A program made the translations under genes and the position numbers. A stretch of 64,000 bases of DNA from Sva-07 sp031398325 (GTDB lineage Bacteria; Actinomycetota; Acidimicrobiia; Acidimicrobiales; Ilumatobacteraceae). The notes below the pieces were generated by a model. The model searched no databases and was not told where the DNA came from. It saw only the letters and a list, made by a program, of their open reading frames with translations. Below are positions 1 to 8,843 of this stretch, one piece after another (the first letter of the stretch is position 1; every line of letters begins with the position of its first letter). The stretch is taken from contig JANNNB010000080.1 of the NCBI GenBank assembly GCA_031398325.1, positions 1 through 64,000 of the forward strand, in the 5' to 3' direction.

Positions 1-632
1 TGGGCGCCGCCGGCGACGAGCCCGGCGAGGTGGGCGATGTCGAACAACAGGAGGGCGCCGACCTCGTCGGCAATCTTGCGGAACGGCTCCGGCTCGAGAC
101 GCCGTGGATAGCTCGTGGTGCCGACCACGATCATCTTGGGGCGGTGCTCGAGCGCGAGTTCGCGGACGTTGTCGATGTCGATGCGATCCTCTGCGCCGAC
201 CCCGTACGACACGAAGTTGTAGAGCAGGCCGCTCGCGTTCACCGGCGACCCGTGGGTGAGGTGTCCGCCGTGGTCGAGACTCAGGCCGAGCACGGTGTCG
301 CCCGGCTGCAGGAGCGCCTGGTACACACACATGTTGGCGTTGGCGCCGGAGTGGGGCTGAACGTTCGCGTGCTCGGCGCCGAACAGTTCCTTGGCCCGAT
401 CGATGGCGAGCTGCTCGATGGAGTCGACCACGGCGTTGCCGCCGTAGTAGCGCTTGCCGGGATACCCCTCGGAGTACTTGTTGGTCAGCACCGAGCCGAC
501 GGCGCGCATCACCGCCGGTGAGGTGAAGTTCTCGCTGGCGATCAGCTGGATGCCGGTCGTCTGGCGCTCGATCTCACGCTCGATGAGCGACTCGACCACT
601 GTGTCGGGGTCGGTGTCCGATGGGAAGGGCAT
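1..632 (-). CDS. glyA: Serine hydroxymethyltransferase, 3' end outside window
   Basis: PLP-dependent enzyme that interconverts serine and glycine while loading one-carbon units on tetrahydrofolate, in the cytoplasm. About 210 N-terminal codons are visible; the PLP-lysine region lies beyond the window edge. Family signatures seen are IASENFTS near residue 35, the EGYPGKRYYGGN stretch, and HGGHLTHG, all typical of SHMT. The ATG at 632 is chosen because the protein then begins with a short leader before the conserved helix. It follows rpiB by 42 bp on the same strand, so the two are probably cotranscribed. The gene is truncated only by the window end. Confidence 0.96.
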   Translation of the reverse strand, partial: MPFPSDTDPDTVVESLIEREIERQTTGIQLIASENFTSPAVMRAVGSVLTNKYSEGYPGKRYYGGNAVVDSIEQLAIDRAKELFGAEHANVQPHSGANANMCVYQALLQPGDTVLGLSLDHGGHLTHGSPVNASGLLYNFVSYGVGAEDRIDIDNVRELALEHRPKMIVVGTTSYPRRLEPEPFRKIADEVGALLLFDIAHLAGLVAGGA

Positions 633-674
633 GTCAGAACCTCGTGCGGTGATGGTCGGTCATGGAAGAGCTGG

Positions 675-1139
675 TCAGAACTCGGCTTCGAGTTCCGTGA
701 TCTGGTCGACGCGCCGCGCGTGGCGGCCGCCTTCGAACTCGGTGGTGAGGAAGATCTCGACGATCTCCTCTGCGAGGCCGACGCCGACGACCCGACCACC
801 CATGGCGAGGACGTTGGCGTCGTTGTGCTGACGTGCCATCCGCGCCGTGTACAGGCAGTTGCAGAGCGCAGCCCGAACGCCGCGGACCTTGTTGGCCGCC
901 AGCTGTTCGCCCTGTCCGCTGCCGCCGATGACGATGCCGACGTCGGCGACACCGTCGCGCACGGTCCGACCGACGCCGGCGCAGATCGCCGGATAGTCGA
1001 CCGCTTCGGTGGAATGGGTGCCCTGGTCGTCGACGACGTAACCCTGGCCCAGGAGCATCGTGACGAGGTGCTGCTTGAGGTCGTAGCCGGCGTGGTCGGA
1101 ACCGATGGCGATCCGGTTCCGGCGGGGTGTGTCGGTCAT
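675..1139 (-). CDS. rpiB: Ribose-5-phosphate isomerase B
   Basis: Interconverts ribose 5-phosphate and ribulose 5-phosphate in the pentose phosphate pathway. The 154-residue product is the usual RpiB length. It has the N-terminal IAIGSDHAGYDLK motif, the GIVIGGSGQGEQLAANK loop, in which Ser takes the place of the catalytic Cys seen in some members, and the HNDANVLAMGGR signature. The frame stays open far upstream, but the ATG at 1139 is the start that matches family length. It lies directly upstream of glyA, as in the conserved actinobacterial order prmC-rpiB-glyA. Its own upstream neighbour here is a divergent thiolase-like gene. Confidence 0.95.
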   Translation of the reverse strand: MTDTPRRNRIAIGSDHAGYDLKQHLVTMLLGQGYVVDDQGTHSTEAVDYPAICAGVGRTVRDGVADVGIVIGGSGQGEQLAANKVRGVRAALCNCLYTARMARQHNDANVLAMGGRVVGVGLAEEIVEIFLTTEFEGGRHARRVDQITELEAEF

Positions 1140-1304
1140 CGAGTCGGAGTGTACGACGGCGCGCCCGGACGGCCCCGGTGAGGTTGACGAAACGTCAGCA
1201 CCGCGCACCTTGCCGCCAACCCGGTTCGTCCGGGGTCTGTCCCCCCGCGAACCGGGTTGGAGCACCGTTGTGATCGCCGACGGTTCGATTCGTAGGGTGC
1301 CCGT

Positions 1305-2789
1305 GTGACTCTCGATCCCCGTACCCCCGTCATCGTCGGCGTCGGCCAGTATCTCCATCGCGCCGAGGGCATCGACGACGCGCTCGAACCGATCGCGCTC
1401 ATGGAACGGGCTGTCCTCGCGGCGAGCACCGACGCCGGACTCGCCGGACCTCCGGCCCCCGACTCGATCCGTGTGGTCGGGCTGCTGTCGTGCCGGTACC
1501 AGAACGCCGCGGCGCGCCTGGCAGATCGTCTCGGGATCTCTGCGACGGAGCTCGGATACACGACGATGGGTGGCAACAGCCCGCAGACGTTGGTGAACTC
1601 GACCTCGCTCGACATCCAGGCCGGCCGGCTCGACGTCGCGATCCTGTCCGGTGCCGAAGCGTTCCGAACGTTCATGCGGGCGCGGAAGCTGGGCGTGAAG
1701 ATGCCGTGGGACAAGGGCGACGCCGACCCGGCCCCGACGATCATCGGCAAGGACCTCGAGATGAACCTGGCGGCGGAGACCGAGCGCGGGATCTACATGC
1801 CGGTGCAGGTGTATCCGATGTTCGAGACTGCGCTGCGCGCCGCGTCGGGGCGAACCGTCGACGAGCACCAGCACTACCTCGGCAAACTCTGGTCGGACCT
1901 GAGCCACGTGGCGGCCGACAACGAGTACGCGTGGATCCGCGACGCGAAGACGCCCGAGGAGATCACGACCGTCACACCGACCAATCGCATGATCGGCCTG
2001 CCGTACCCGAAGTACATGAACTCGAACAACGACGTCGACATGGGCGCCGCGATCATCATGTGCTCGGTCGAGGCCGCCCGACGACTCGGTGTATCCGAGG
2101 ATCGTTGGGTGTTCCCGCACTCAGGGGCCGACTGCCACGAGCACAAGTTCGTCTCGAACCGCGACACGTTCGCCCGGACGCCGGCGATCGAGCTCGGCGG
2201 TCGGCTCGCGCTCGAGCTGGCCGGCCTCGGCATCGACGACGTCTCGATCATCGACCTCTACTCGTGCTTCCCCGCTGCGGTCCAGCTCGGCGCTGCGGCC
2301 CTCGGGCTGAGCCTCGATCGTCAGTGGTCGCGCACCGGTGGTCTGCCGTTCGCCGGCGGACCGTGGAACAACTACGTCATGCACGCCATCGCGTCGGTCG
2401 TCGACGACCTGCGCGAGCAGCCCGGTGAACACGGTCTCGTGTGGGCCAACGGCGGGTATGCGACCAAGCATGCGTTCGGCGTGTATTCGACCGAGCCACC
2501 GACTGCCGGCTTCCGTCACGCCGACCCTCAAGCGGAGATCGACCGCATGCCCAGCCGGGAACTGGCCAGCCCGGACGAGGCAGCCGGCGCCGCCACGATC
2601 GAGGCCTACACGGTCATGTTCTCTCGCGACGGCGAGCCCGAGCGGCCCCTCGCCTCCTGCCTGCTCGCCGACGGGCGACGCGCGTGGGGCTCCTCGACCG
2701 ACGCGGCCACCGCTAGGGAGATGTGCGACGGCGAGTGGGTCGGCACCTCCGTCACCCTCACCGCCGACGGCACCCTCGACCTCGCCTGA
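1305..2789 (+). CDS. Thiolase-like protein with extra C-terminal domain (TLP1-like)
   Basis: A 494-residue thiolase-superfamily protein starting at GTG 1305. The N-terminus (TPVIVGVGQY) and overall layout match the SCP2/thiolase-like proteins of actinobacteria, including mycobacterial thiolase-like protein type 1, which carries an added C-terminal domain of about 90 residues. The nucleophilic-cysteine region reads GGNSPQTLVNS and the C-terminal catalytic region reads NGGYATKHAFGVYS, so neither catalytic cysteine of a true thiolase is evident. The Asn-Glu-Ala-Phe position is DLYSCFPA. It may act on acyl-CoA or lipid substrates without thiolytic activity; annotating it as acetyl-CoA acetyltransferase would be an over-call. 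It stands alone, divergent from rpiB. Confidence 0.85.
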   Translation: MTLDPRTPVIVGVGQYLHRAEGIDDALEPIALMERAVLAASTDAGLAGPPAPDSIRVVGLLSCRYQNAAARLADRLGISATELGYTTMGGNSPQTLVNSTSLDIQAGRLDVAILSGAEAFRTFMRARKLGVKMPWDKGDADPAPTIIGKDLEMNLAAETERGIYMPVQVYPMFETALRAASGRTVDEHQHYLGKLWSDLSHVAADNEYAWIRDAKTPEEITTVTPTNRMIGLPYPKYMNSNNDVDMGAAIIMCSVEAARRLGVSEDRWVFPHSGADCHEHKFVSNRDTFARTPAIELGGRLALELAGLGIDDVSIIDLYSCFPAAVQLGAAALGLSLDRQWSRTGGLPFAGGPWNNYVMHAIASVVDDLREQPGEHGLVWANGGYATKHAFGVYSTEPPTAGFRHADPQAEIDRMPSRELASPDEAAGAATIEAYTVMFSRDGEPERPLASCLLADGRRAWGSSTDAATAREMCDGEWVGTSVTLTADGTLDLA

Positions 2790-2811
2790 CCACCCCGACC
2801 GCTCTCGCCGA

Positions 2812-2875
2812 AATCCACGTTTGCGGCAAGGAATCCGCGGACCGGGTCTCCGATTTCTTGCCGCAAACGTGGATT
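2812..2875. terminator. Long intergenic hairpin between convergent genes
   Basis: Arms at 2812-2835 and 2852-2875 pair over 24 positions with one G-T wobble, leaving a 16-nt loop; the outer 19 pairs are perfect (left arm begins AATCCACGTTTGCGG). It sits between the converging ends of the thiolase-like gene (2789) and the lipoprotein gene (2901), so a bidirectional terminator is the simplest reading. No T-tract follows on either strand. Confidence 0.7.
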
Positions 2876-2900
2876 GAGGGGCGCTGGCTGGGTCGCGGCG

Positions 2901-3740
2901 TCAGGGTTGGTCGACGATGTCGTTGCCGCCGAGGATGCCTTGGTCGGGGCAGTTGGCGGAGAGAAACGCGAACGTCAGGGGCGTTGCGGCGTCGGTGATC
3001 AGGCTCGGATCGTTGGCGATCGGCGGAGCCGTCGATGCGAAGCTGGCGGCGGCGACGTCGAGGAGGTCGTCGACGTCGGCATCGACGGCCACGGCGATGT
3101 TGGGATCGTCGAGGCCGGTCTGCGTCAAGGCCGCGAGCCACGCATCGCCGATCGCTCCGACCTGACCGCTGTCCGCTCCTGCGGACTGCAACCCGTCGAG
3201 CGCGGTCTGGGCTCGCCGTGCCATCGGCCCGACGAGGCCGACCGTCAACGCTTCACGCTCCGATTCCAGCTCAGCCGGCAGCTCGGCATCGAGGGCTTCG
3301 ACTGCCTCGATGATGACCGACGACGCGGCGACCTCCGCGCGCGCCGCCGTGATGCGCTCCGCTCGTGCCGATGCCAGGGCGAGCGCCTGGAACGACCCGG
3401 CGAACTCGCTCCAGGCCCGACAGAACCCGTCGGCGCTGTCGAGGCCGGGCACCCCGGTGTCGGGGATCACGGCCGGAGGCGGCACGGGAGATTCGGGAGG
3501 TCGCGTGTCTGCCGGCACCGTCGACGACTCGTCGAGGTCGCTGGTCGAAGGGGTTGGAGCGACAGAGCTGGCCGCCGCTGCCGACGTCGGCTGTGGTGCG
3601 GTCGAGGCGTCGTCGCCGCTCGAACAGCCGGCGCCCGCCATCACGCCGACCAGCGCGGCGAGTCCCAGCAGCAGCATCCAAACTCGACCGCTCCGGTCCG
3701 GACCCCGCACGGGCCCGGCTGACGTCGCGGTCGGCTGCAC
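2901..3740 (-). CDS. Predicted lipoprotein of unknown function
   Basis: A 279-residue exported protein. A hydrophobic segment at residues 21-38 ends in AGAGC, with a candidate lipid-modified Cys39, followed by a Ser/Thr/Pro/Ala-rich linker to about residue 95 as is common for actinobacterial lipoproteins. The C-terminal 180 residues are helical and Ala/Glu-rich, with two cysteines (in GFCRAW and SANCPDQG) that could form a disulfide. I recognise no enzymatic motif. A role as a cell-surface protein is an inference from the signal alone. It is convergent with the thiolase-like gene and divergent from the nucleoside hydrolase gene. Confidence 0.8.
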   Translation of the reverse strand: MQPTATSAGPVRGPDRSGRVWMLLLGLAALVGVMAGAGCSSGDDASTAPQPTSAAAASSVAPTPSTSDLDESSTVPADTRPPESPVPPPAVIPDTGVPGLDSADGFCRAWSEFAGSFQALALASARAERITAARAEVAASSVIIEAVEALDAELPAELESEREALTVGLVGPMARRAQTALDGLQSAGADSGQVGAIGDAWLAALTQTGLDDPNIAVAVDADVDDLLDVAAASFASTAPPIANDPSLITDAATPLTFAFLSANCPDQGILGGNDIVDQP

Positions 3741-3778
3741 CCCGCAAGTGTGGCCGCCCAGCTGGCATGCTCGGCGTC

Positions 3779-4732
3779 ATGTCCGACACGACGAGCGTGA
3801 CGAAACCGTCGATCCTCCTCGACTGCGACCCCGGGCACGACGACGCGATCGCGATCGTGGCGGCGGCCCGCTTCGCGAATCTGGTCGGGATCACGACAGT
3901 GGCGGGCAACGCGCCCCTCGACCGCACAACCTACAACGCACTCGTGCTGCGCGACCTGCTCGGCATCGACGTGCCCGTCCATTCCGGGAGCCTCCGGCCG
4001 CTGATCGCGGAGCCGAAGTTCGCCGACTTCGTGCACGGCGCCAGCGGCCTCGATGGCGCCGAGCTCCCTCCACCGACCACGCCGCTCGACGGCACGGACG
4101 CCGTGCGGTTCATCATCGACACGTGCCGTGCGCAAGAAGGGATCTGGCTCGTCCCGGTCGGCCCCCTCACCAACATTGCGCTCGCCCTGCGGTCCGCGCC
4201 CGACATCATCGATCGCATCGCCGGAATTTCACTCATGGGTGGTGGCTCGTTCGGTAACCGCAGCTCGATGGCCGAGTTCAACATCTGGGCCGACCCCGAA
4301 GCGGCAGCGATCGTCTTCTCCTGCGGGACGCCATTGGTGATGGCCGGCCTCGATGTCACCCATCAATTCGAGGCCACGGCACCGCGGATCCAACAGGTAC
4401 GGGGCATTCCGGGACTGCTCGCGGGCGTGCTCGCCGACCTGTTCGTGTTCTTCGCCTCGACGTATCTCCAACGCCACGACGCGGGCTCGATCGCCGGACC
4501 CGCGGTCCACGACCCGCTCGCCGTGCTCGCGCTGACGCATCCGCACCTCTTCGCACGTGTGCGACGCCACGTCGTGATCGAGACGGCCGGTGAGTTCACG
4601 CGCGGGATGACGGTCATCGACGAGCGTCGCCTCATCGAGCGCCCCGAACCCAATTGCGACGTGCTGACGAGCGTCGACGCCGACGGCGCATTCGACCTCA
4701 TCCTGGACGCGATCGCCCACTTCTCCCGCTGA
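3779..4732 (+). CDS. Nucleoside hydrolase (IunH family)
   Basis: Hydrolyses the N-glycosidic bond of nucleosides to base plus ribose, a salvage reaction in the cytoplasm. The 317-residue length is normal. The calcium-binding signature is DCDPGHDDA at residues 15-23, giving the Asp cluster that coordinates Ca2+ and ribose. Further family features are TVAGNAPL, VGPLTNIALAL, the AEFNIWADPEAA substrate loop and HDPLAV near the C-terminus. The ATG at 3779 is preferred; an in-frame ATG at 3767 would add four residues. Substrate preference (inosine/uridine or other) cannot be read from sequence. It is followed 60 bp later by a dehydrogenase gene on the same strand. Confidence 0.93.
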   Translation: MSDTTSVTKPSILLDCDPGHDDAIAIVAAARFANLVGITTVAGNAPLDRTTYNALVLRDLLGIDVPVHSGSLRPLIAEPKFADFVHGASGLDGAELPPPTTPLDGTDAVRFIIDTCRAQEGIWLVPVGPLTNIALALRSAPDIIDRIAGISLMGGGSFGNRSSMAEFNIWADPEAAAIVFSCGTPLVMAGLDVTHQFEATAPRIQQVRGIPGLLAGVLADLFVFFASTYLQRHDAGSIAGPAVHDPLAVLALTHPHLFARVRRHVVIETAGEFTRGMTVIDERRLIERPEPNCDVLTSVDADGAFDLILDAIAHFSR

Positions 4733-4791
4733 GCAACGGCGGATCGAGCACGGTCGGGGCACCGGCGGCGGCGCCGCCTACTGTCGCTCGA

Positions 4792-5859
4792 ATGCGTGCA
4801 GCCGTCATGACCAACTGGGAACTTCGCGTCGACGACATCGACGAACCGAAGCCGAGCGACGGCCAGGTCCTCACCAAGGTCCTTTCGTGCGGCATCTGCG
4901 GCAGCGACCTCCATCTCGTCAAGCACGGTGAAGAATCCCGCCGCCTCAGCGACGAGATGCGCGCCAGCGAGCCGGCCGACCCTGCCGATCAGATGGCCGC
5001 GAACATGTTCGACCCCTCGGGCAATCTCGTGATGGGACACGAGTTCTGCTGCGAGGTCGTCGAGGTCGGCCCCAACGTCAACAACCTCGCAGTCGGCGAC
5101 GTGGTGGTCTCGATGCCGGTCACCTTCGACGCGAAGGGCCTCCATGCGATCGGATTCTCCAACACCTATCCCGGCGGGTACGCGGAGCTGATGGTCCTCA
5201 ACGAGATGCTTGCGATCAAGGTTCCGACCGGGCTTCCGCACCGCATGGCCGCGTTGACCGAGCCGCTCGCGGTCGGCGTCCACGCCGTGGCGAAATCGAA
5301 GATCGTTCCGGGTGAGGCAGCGGTGGTCATCGGGCTCGGGCCGGTGGGCCTGGCCTGTATCGCGGCGATGAAGATGCTGGGCATCGGTCCGATCGTCGGA
5401 TCCGACTTCTCTCCCGCACGACGGGCCCTCGCCGAGCACCTGGGCTGTGACGAAGTCGTCGACCCGGCGGTCGAGACTCCGATCGCTGCGTGGCGACGGG
5501 TGGACGGGAGCAAGCCGCTCGTGATCTTCGAGGCCGTCGGCGTGCCCGGCATGATCGAGCAGGCGATGCGGATGGCGCCGCGCAACGCACGGGTCCTCGT
5601 CGTCGGCGCTTGTATGCAGGAGGACGCGTTCCACCCGATGCTCGGTATCGGCAAGGAACTGAACATCCAGTTCGTGCTCGGGTACGACCCGATGGAGTTC
5701 GCTGCGTCACTCGAGGCGATCTCCGAGGAGAAGGTCGACCTGGCCCCGCTGCTCACCGGCGTCGTGTCGATCGACCAGGTCCCGCAGGCGTTCATCGATC
5801 TCGGCAACCCCGAGCTCCACGCGAAGATCATCGTCGAGCCGTCAGGTTCCACAGCGTGA
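4792..5859 (+). CDS. Zinc-dependent alcohol dehydrogenase family oxidoreductase
   Basis: A 355-residue medium-chain dehydrogenase/reductase. The GroES-like N-terminus carries the catalytic-zinc motif SCGICGSDLH (Cys33) and GHEF; the Rossmann domain has VIGLGPVGLACIAA. A roughly 35-residue charged insertion separates the two zinc motifs, and the four-cysteine structural zinc loop of classical ADHs is not visible. Similar proteins are annotated as threonine or sorbitol dehydrogenase-like, but the substrate cannot be assigned. The ATG at 4792 gives the standard MRAAVMT start. The stop is followed by a short local duplication (5833-5881) ahead of the next gene. Confidence 0.88.
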   Translation: MRAAVMTNWELRVDDIDEPKPSDGQVLTKVLSCGICGSDLHLVKHGEESRRLSDEMRASEPADPADQMAANMFDPSGNLVMGHEFCCEVVEVGPNVNNLAVGDVVVSMPVTFDAKGLHAIGFSNTYPGGYAELMVLNEMLAIKVPTGLPHRMAALTEPLAVGVHAVAKSKIVPGEAAVVIGLGPVGLACIAAMKMLGIGPIVGSDFSPARRALAEHLGCDEVVDPAVETPIAAWRRVDGSKPLVIFEAVGVPGMIEQAMRMAPRNARVLVVGACMQEDAFHPMLGIGKELNIQFVLGYDPMEFAASLEAISEEKVDLAPLLTGVVSIDQVPQAFIDLGNPELHAKIIVEPSGSTA

Positions 5860-5915
5860 CGGTCGAGCCGTCAGCGTGACGGTCGTGTGGTCGCGCTCGC
5901 GGCGAGAATGATCAC

Positions 5916-8012
5916 GTGAGCGACACCTTTCCCCGCCAGTACGCACGCACGCAACGGTTCACGCTCGGCGAGCCACGCAACATCACCGTCAGTGCCGATG
6001 GCAAGCGAGTGGTGTTCCTGCGCAGCGCCGGCGGCAGCGATCAGGTCAACTCGCTGTGGGTGCTCGACGTCGACAGTGGCGAGGAACGAGTCGTCGCCGA
6101 CCCTCGCCAGCTGTTCGGCTCCGAGGAGGGTCCTGACGCCTCGACGATGACCGCCGAGGAGCGCGCCCAGCGCGAACGTCTACGCGAGGGCGCCGGCGGG
6201 ATCACCGCCTACGCGACCGATGCCAAGACGACCGTCGTCGCGTTCGCCGTCGGTGGCAAGTTGTTCGCCGCCGGGTTGCTGTCGGGTCGCGCGCGCCCAC
6301 TCGACGTCGACGGACCCGTCTTCGACCCGCGCCCCGATCCCACAGCTCGGCGGATCGCATACGTGAGCGGATCGACGCTGCGCATCGGTGAGCTCGACGG
6401 GTCCTCGCGAACTCTCGCCGGCGACGGACCCGACGACAGATCGACGGTGTCGTGGGGCTCACCCGACTTCATCGCCGCCGAGGAGATGGGTCGATACCGC
6501 GGCTTCTGGTGGAGTCCCGACGGCGAGGCCATCGTGGCCTGCCGCGTCGACGAAGCGCCGGTCGCCGAATGGACCATCGCCGACCCTGCCACGCCGAGCA
6601 GCCCTGCCCGAACGATTCGCTATCCAGCGGCGGGGACGGACAACGCAGTCGTCACGGTGCACGTCCTCGGTCTCGACGGCTCGCAGGTGGCCGTCGAGTG
6701 GGACCGCGAGTTCTTCCCGTACGTCGCCACGGTCGGGTGGACCGAAGCGGGGCTGCTGATGTCGGTCGTGTCGCGTGACCAACGAGGCTCGATGACGCTT
6801 CGCATCGAGCCGAGCACCGGCGAGACCAGCGTGCTCGCACACGACTACGACGACGCTTGGGTCGACCTCGTCGCCGGCGTGCCGCGGCTGCTCCCCGACG
6901 GCCGGCTCGTCACCGCCGCCGATCGTGACGGCGCCCGCCGATTGCTGGTGGATGGCGAGGTGATCACCCCGGCCGACCTCCAAGTGCGGGGGGTGATCGA
7001 CTCGACCGACGACACGATCGTCTTCCATGCCAACGCGATCGACGACTCGACCGAACTGCACGTCTGGAAGTGGCAGGGCGGCGAGCTGACGGCGATCACG
7101 ACCGAGCCGGGCGTCCACGGCGCGGCGATCGGTGGGCCGACCACCGTGGTGCGTTCGGCGACGCTCGATGAGCCGGGGACGCGGATCGTCACCCTCGACG
7201 GCCACCGCCTCGTGTCTCACGCGGAGCGACCACTCGTCTCGCCGAACGTCACGCTCTTCGCCGCGGGTGATCGCGGCATCGCCACGGCGGTACTCCTCCC
7301 CCATGGCCACGACGGTTCGCCACTGCCGGTACTGCTCGATCCGTACGGCGGACCGCACGCCCTACGCGTCCAGAAGTCGAGCAACGCGTTTGCGTCCGCG
7401 CAATGGTTCGCCGACCAGGGGTTCGCGGTCGTCGTCGCCGACGGTCGAGGCACGCCTGGCCGGGGCTCCGGCTGGGAACGTTCCGTCCACCTGGATCTCG
7501 CGACGGTGCCGCTCGACGATCAGATCGACGCGCTGCACGCAGCGGCGGAACGTTTCGAGGGCGTCTTCGATCTCGATCGCGTCGCGATTCGAGGGTGGAG
7601 CTTCGGCGGATTCCTCGCTGCGCTCGCCGTGTTGCGTCGGCCTGACGTGTTCCATGCGGCGGTCGCCGGCGCACCGGTCACGGAGTGGCGGCTGTACGAC
7701 ACCTTCTACACCGAGCGATACCTCGGGCACCCCGACGACCCCACCCACGGCTACGACGCGAGTTCACTGCTCCCCCTCGCCGGCGACCTGACCCGGCCGC
7801 TGCTGCTCATCCACGGCCTCGCCGACGACAACGTCGTCGCGGCCCACACGCTGCAGTTCTCCTCTGCGCTCCTCGCCGCCGGAAAGCCGCACGAGGTGCT
7901 CCCACTCGTCGGAGTCACGCACATGACCCCGCAGGAGGAAGTCGCCGAGAATCTGCTGCTCCATCAGCTCAACTTCCTGCGACGCTCTTTGCGCATCGAG
8001 CGCCCGACCTGA
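5916..8012 (+). CDS. S9 family peptidase (dipeptidyl peptidase IV / prolyl oligopeptidase type)
   Basis: A 698-residue serine peptidase. The N-terminal 400 residues look like a DPP-IV-type beta-propeller (repeated strands around VVFLRS, ISADGK-like and WSPDGEAIV motifs, plus the EEMGRYRGFWWSPDG stretch typical of DPP-IV). The C-terminal alpha/beta-hydrolase domain has nucleophile Ser562 in GWSFGG, acid Asp637 in HGLADDNV and His669 in VTHM. No signal peptide is seen, so a cytoplasmic role in peptide turnover is likely. The GTG at 5916 is the start: the protein runs directly into the conserved ARTQRFTLGEP segment. Confidence 0.93.
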   Translation: MSDTFPRQYARTQRFTLGEPRNITVSADGKRVVFLRSAGGSDQVNSLWVLDVDSGEERVVADPRQLFGSEEGPDASTMTAEERAQRERLREGAGGITAYATDAKTTVVAFAVGGKLFAAGLLSGRARPLDVDGPVFDPRPDPTARRIAYVSGSTLRIGELDGSSRTLAGDGPDDRSTVSWGSPDFIAAEEMGRYRGFWWSPDGEAIVACRVDEAPVAEWTIADPATPSSPARTIRYPAAGTDNAVVTVHVLGLDGSQVAVEWDREFFPYVATVGWTEAGLLMSVVSRDQRGSMTLRIEPSTGETSVLAHDYDDAWVDLVAGVPRLLPDGRLVTAADRDGARRLLVDGEVITPADLQVRGVIDSTDDTIVFHANAIDDSTELHVWKWQGGELTAITTEPGVHGAAIGGPTTVVRSATLDEPGTRIVTLDGHRLVSHAERPLVSPNVTLFAAGDRGIATAVLLPHGHDGSPLPVLLDPYGGPHALRVQKSSNAFASAQWFADQGFAVVVADGRGTPGRGSGWERSVHLDLATVPLDDQIDALHAAAERFEGVFDLDRVAIRGWSFGGFLAALAVLRRPDVFHAAVAGAPVTEWRLYDTFYTERYLGHPDDPTHGYDASSLLPLAGDLTRPLLLIHGLADDNVVAAHTLQFSSALLAAGKPHEVLPLVGVTHMTPQEEVAENLLLHQLNFLRRSLRIERPT

Positions 8013-8067
8013 CAACCTCGACCCACCGGCGAAACCCTTCGCCGACTCAGCACCTCCTGGAGATTCC

Positions 8068-8463
8068 ATGGACGACCGTCTCGCCCGCCTGTACCAAGGT
8101 GTCGCCATTCATGCCACCGCCGACCAGGAGCACCAGGCCGCGCTCGAGTTGCTCGCACTCGTGATGCTGACCGACGCCCAGATCGGCGACGACGAGGTCG
8201 CGGTCGTTCGCGAGATCAGCACCGAGTGGCGCGAAGAGGCGTTCAACTTCGAGGACTACCTCCGGCCGGCGATCGAGAAGGCCCGCCGAGCGATCGAGAC
8301 CGAACGCATCGACGAGTTCCTCGACCGCATCGATCGGCAGATCAGCAGCCGCGTGCTGCGCAACGCGCTCTTCTCGGCCGCCCGTGAGGTGGCCGGCGTC
8401 GATGCGGACGTCACGCCGCTGGAAGACACGCTGCTCGCCGAGGTCGCCGTCCGCTTCGGCTGA
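8068..8463 (+). CDS. TerB-like tellurite-resistance-domain protein
   Basis: A 131-residue all-helical acidic protein. The spacing of helices and the segments LVMLTDAQIGDDEVAVVREI and AAREVAGVDADVTPLED resemble the TerB/DjlA-type fold, in which paired acidic clusters bind metal. No other ter genes are nearby, so a direct role in tellurite resistance is not implied; TerB-like domains also occur in general stress or metal-sensing proteins. It begins 55 bp after the peptidase gene on the same strand. Confidence 0.7.
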   Translation: MDDRLARLYQGVAIHATADQEHQAALELLALVMLTDAQIGDDEVAVVREISTEWREEAFNFEDYLRPAIEKARRAIETERIDEFLDRIDRQISSRVLRNALFSAAREVAGVDADVTPLEDTLLAEVAVRFG

Positions 8464-8593
8464 AGATCGGTCCACGATCGCTGAGTGGAGCCGACCTCGG
8501 CGTCTCTCCATCCGCGGCGGGAGCGATGGATCGGCAGGATGAGATGGTGCCTCCCTCGGACGCGACCCACTCGCTCGACTGACCTGTTTCTCC

Positions 8594-8791
8594 TCATGAC
8601 GCTTCCATCTGGTCCGAACTCAGCCGGCGCACCAGTTCGGTCAGCTCGCCGACATCCCGGATGGGAAGGACCTCTCCGGTGGAGACGACTTCGACGCGAC
8701 CGACCAACCGACCCGTGCGCGCTGGTTCGCTCAGCCATTGGCACACGAGTGTGATCTGACGGGTTGCCGGACGCGCGGCGGGATGGTTCAC
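8594..8791 (-). CDS. Small conserved-looking protein, function unknown
   Basis: A 65-residue product from GTG 8791. The pattern VCQWLSEPARTGRLVGRVEV followed by STGEVLPIRDVGELTELVRR looks like a compact beta-beta-alpha protein with natural amino-acid usage rather than a shadow frame. It lies 52 bp downstream of the SARP-type regulator on the same strand and converges with the TerB-like gene. I cannot name a family. The GAGG just 5' of the GTG is rather close to the start, which lowers confidence. Confidence 0.5.
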   Translation of the reverse strand: MNHPAARPATRQITLVCQWLSEPARTGRLVGRVEVVSTGEVLPIRDVGELTELVRRLSSDQMEAS

Positions 8792-8843
8792 CCTCGCATC
8801 GTTGATTCCGACCGTCCGACGAACGTCCGCCCGCTACGGCTCG

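Noticed and set aside
5833..5881. Local duplication of GTCGAGCCGTCAG and GCGTGACGGTCG at the end of the dehydrogenase gene
   Set aside because: Short and isolated; looks like a small tandem slip with no clear regulatory meaning.
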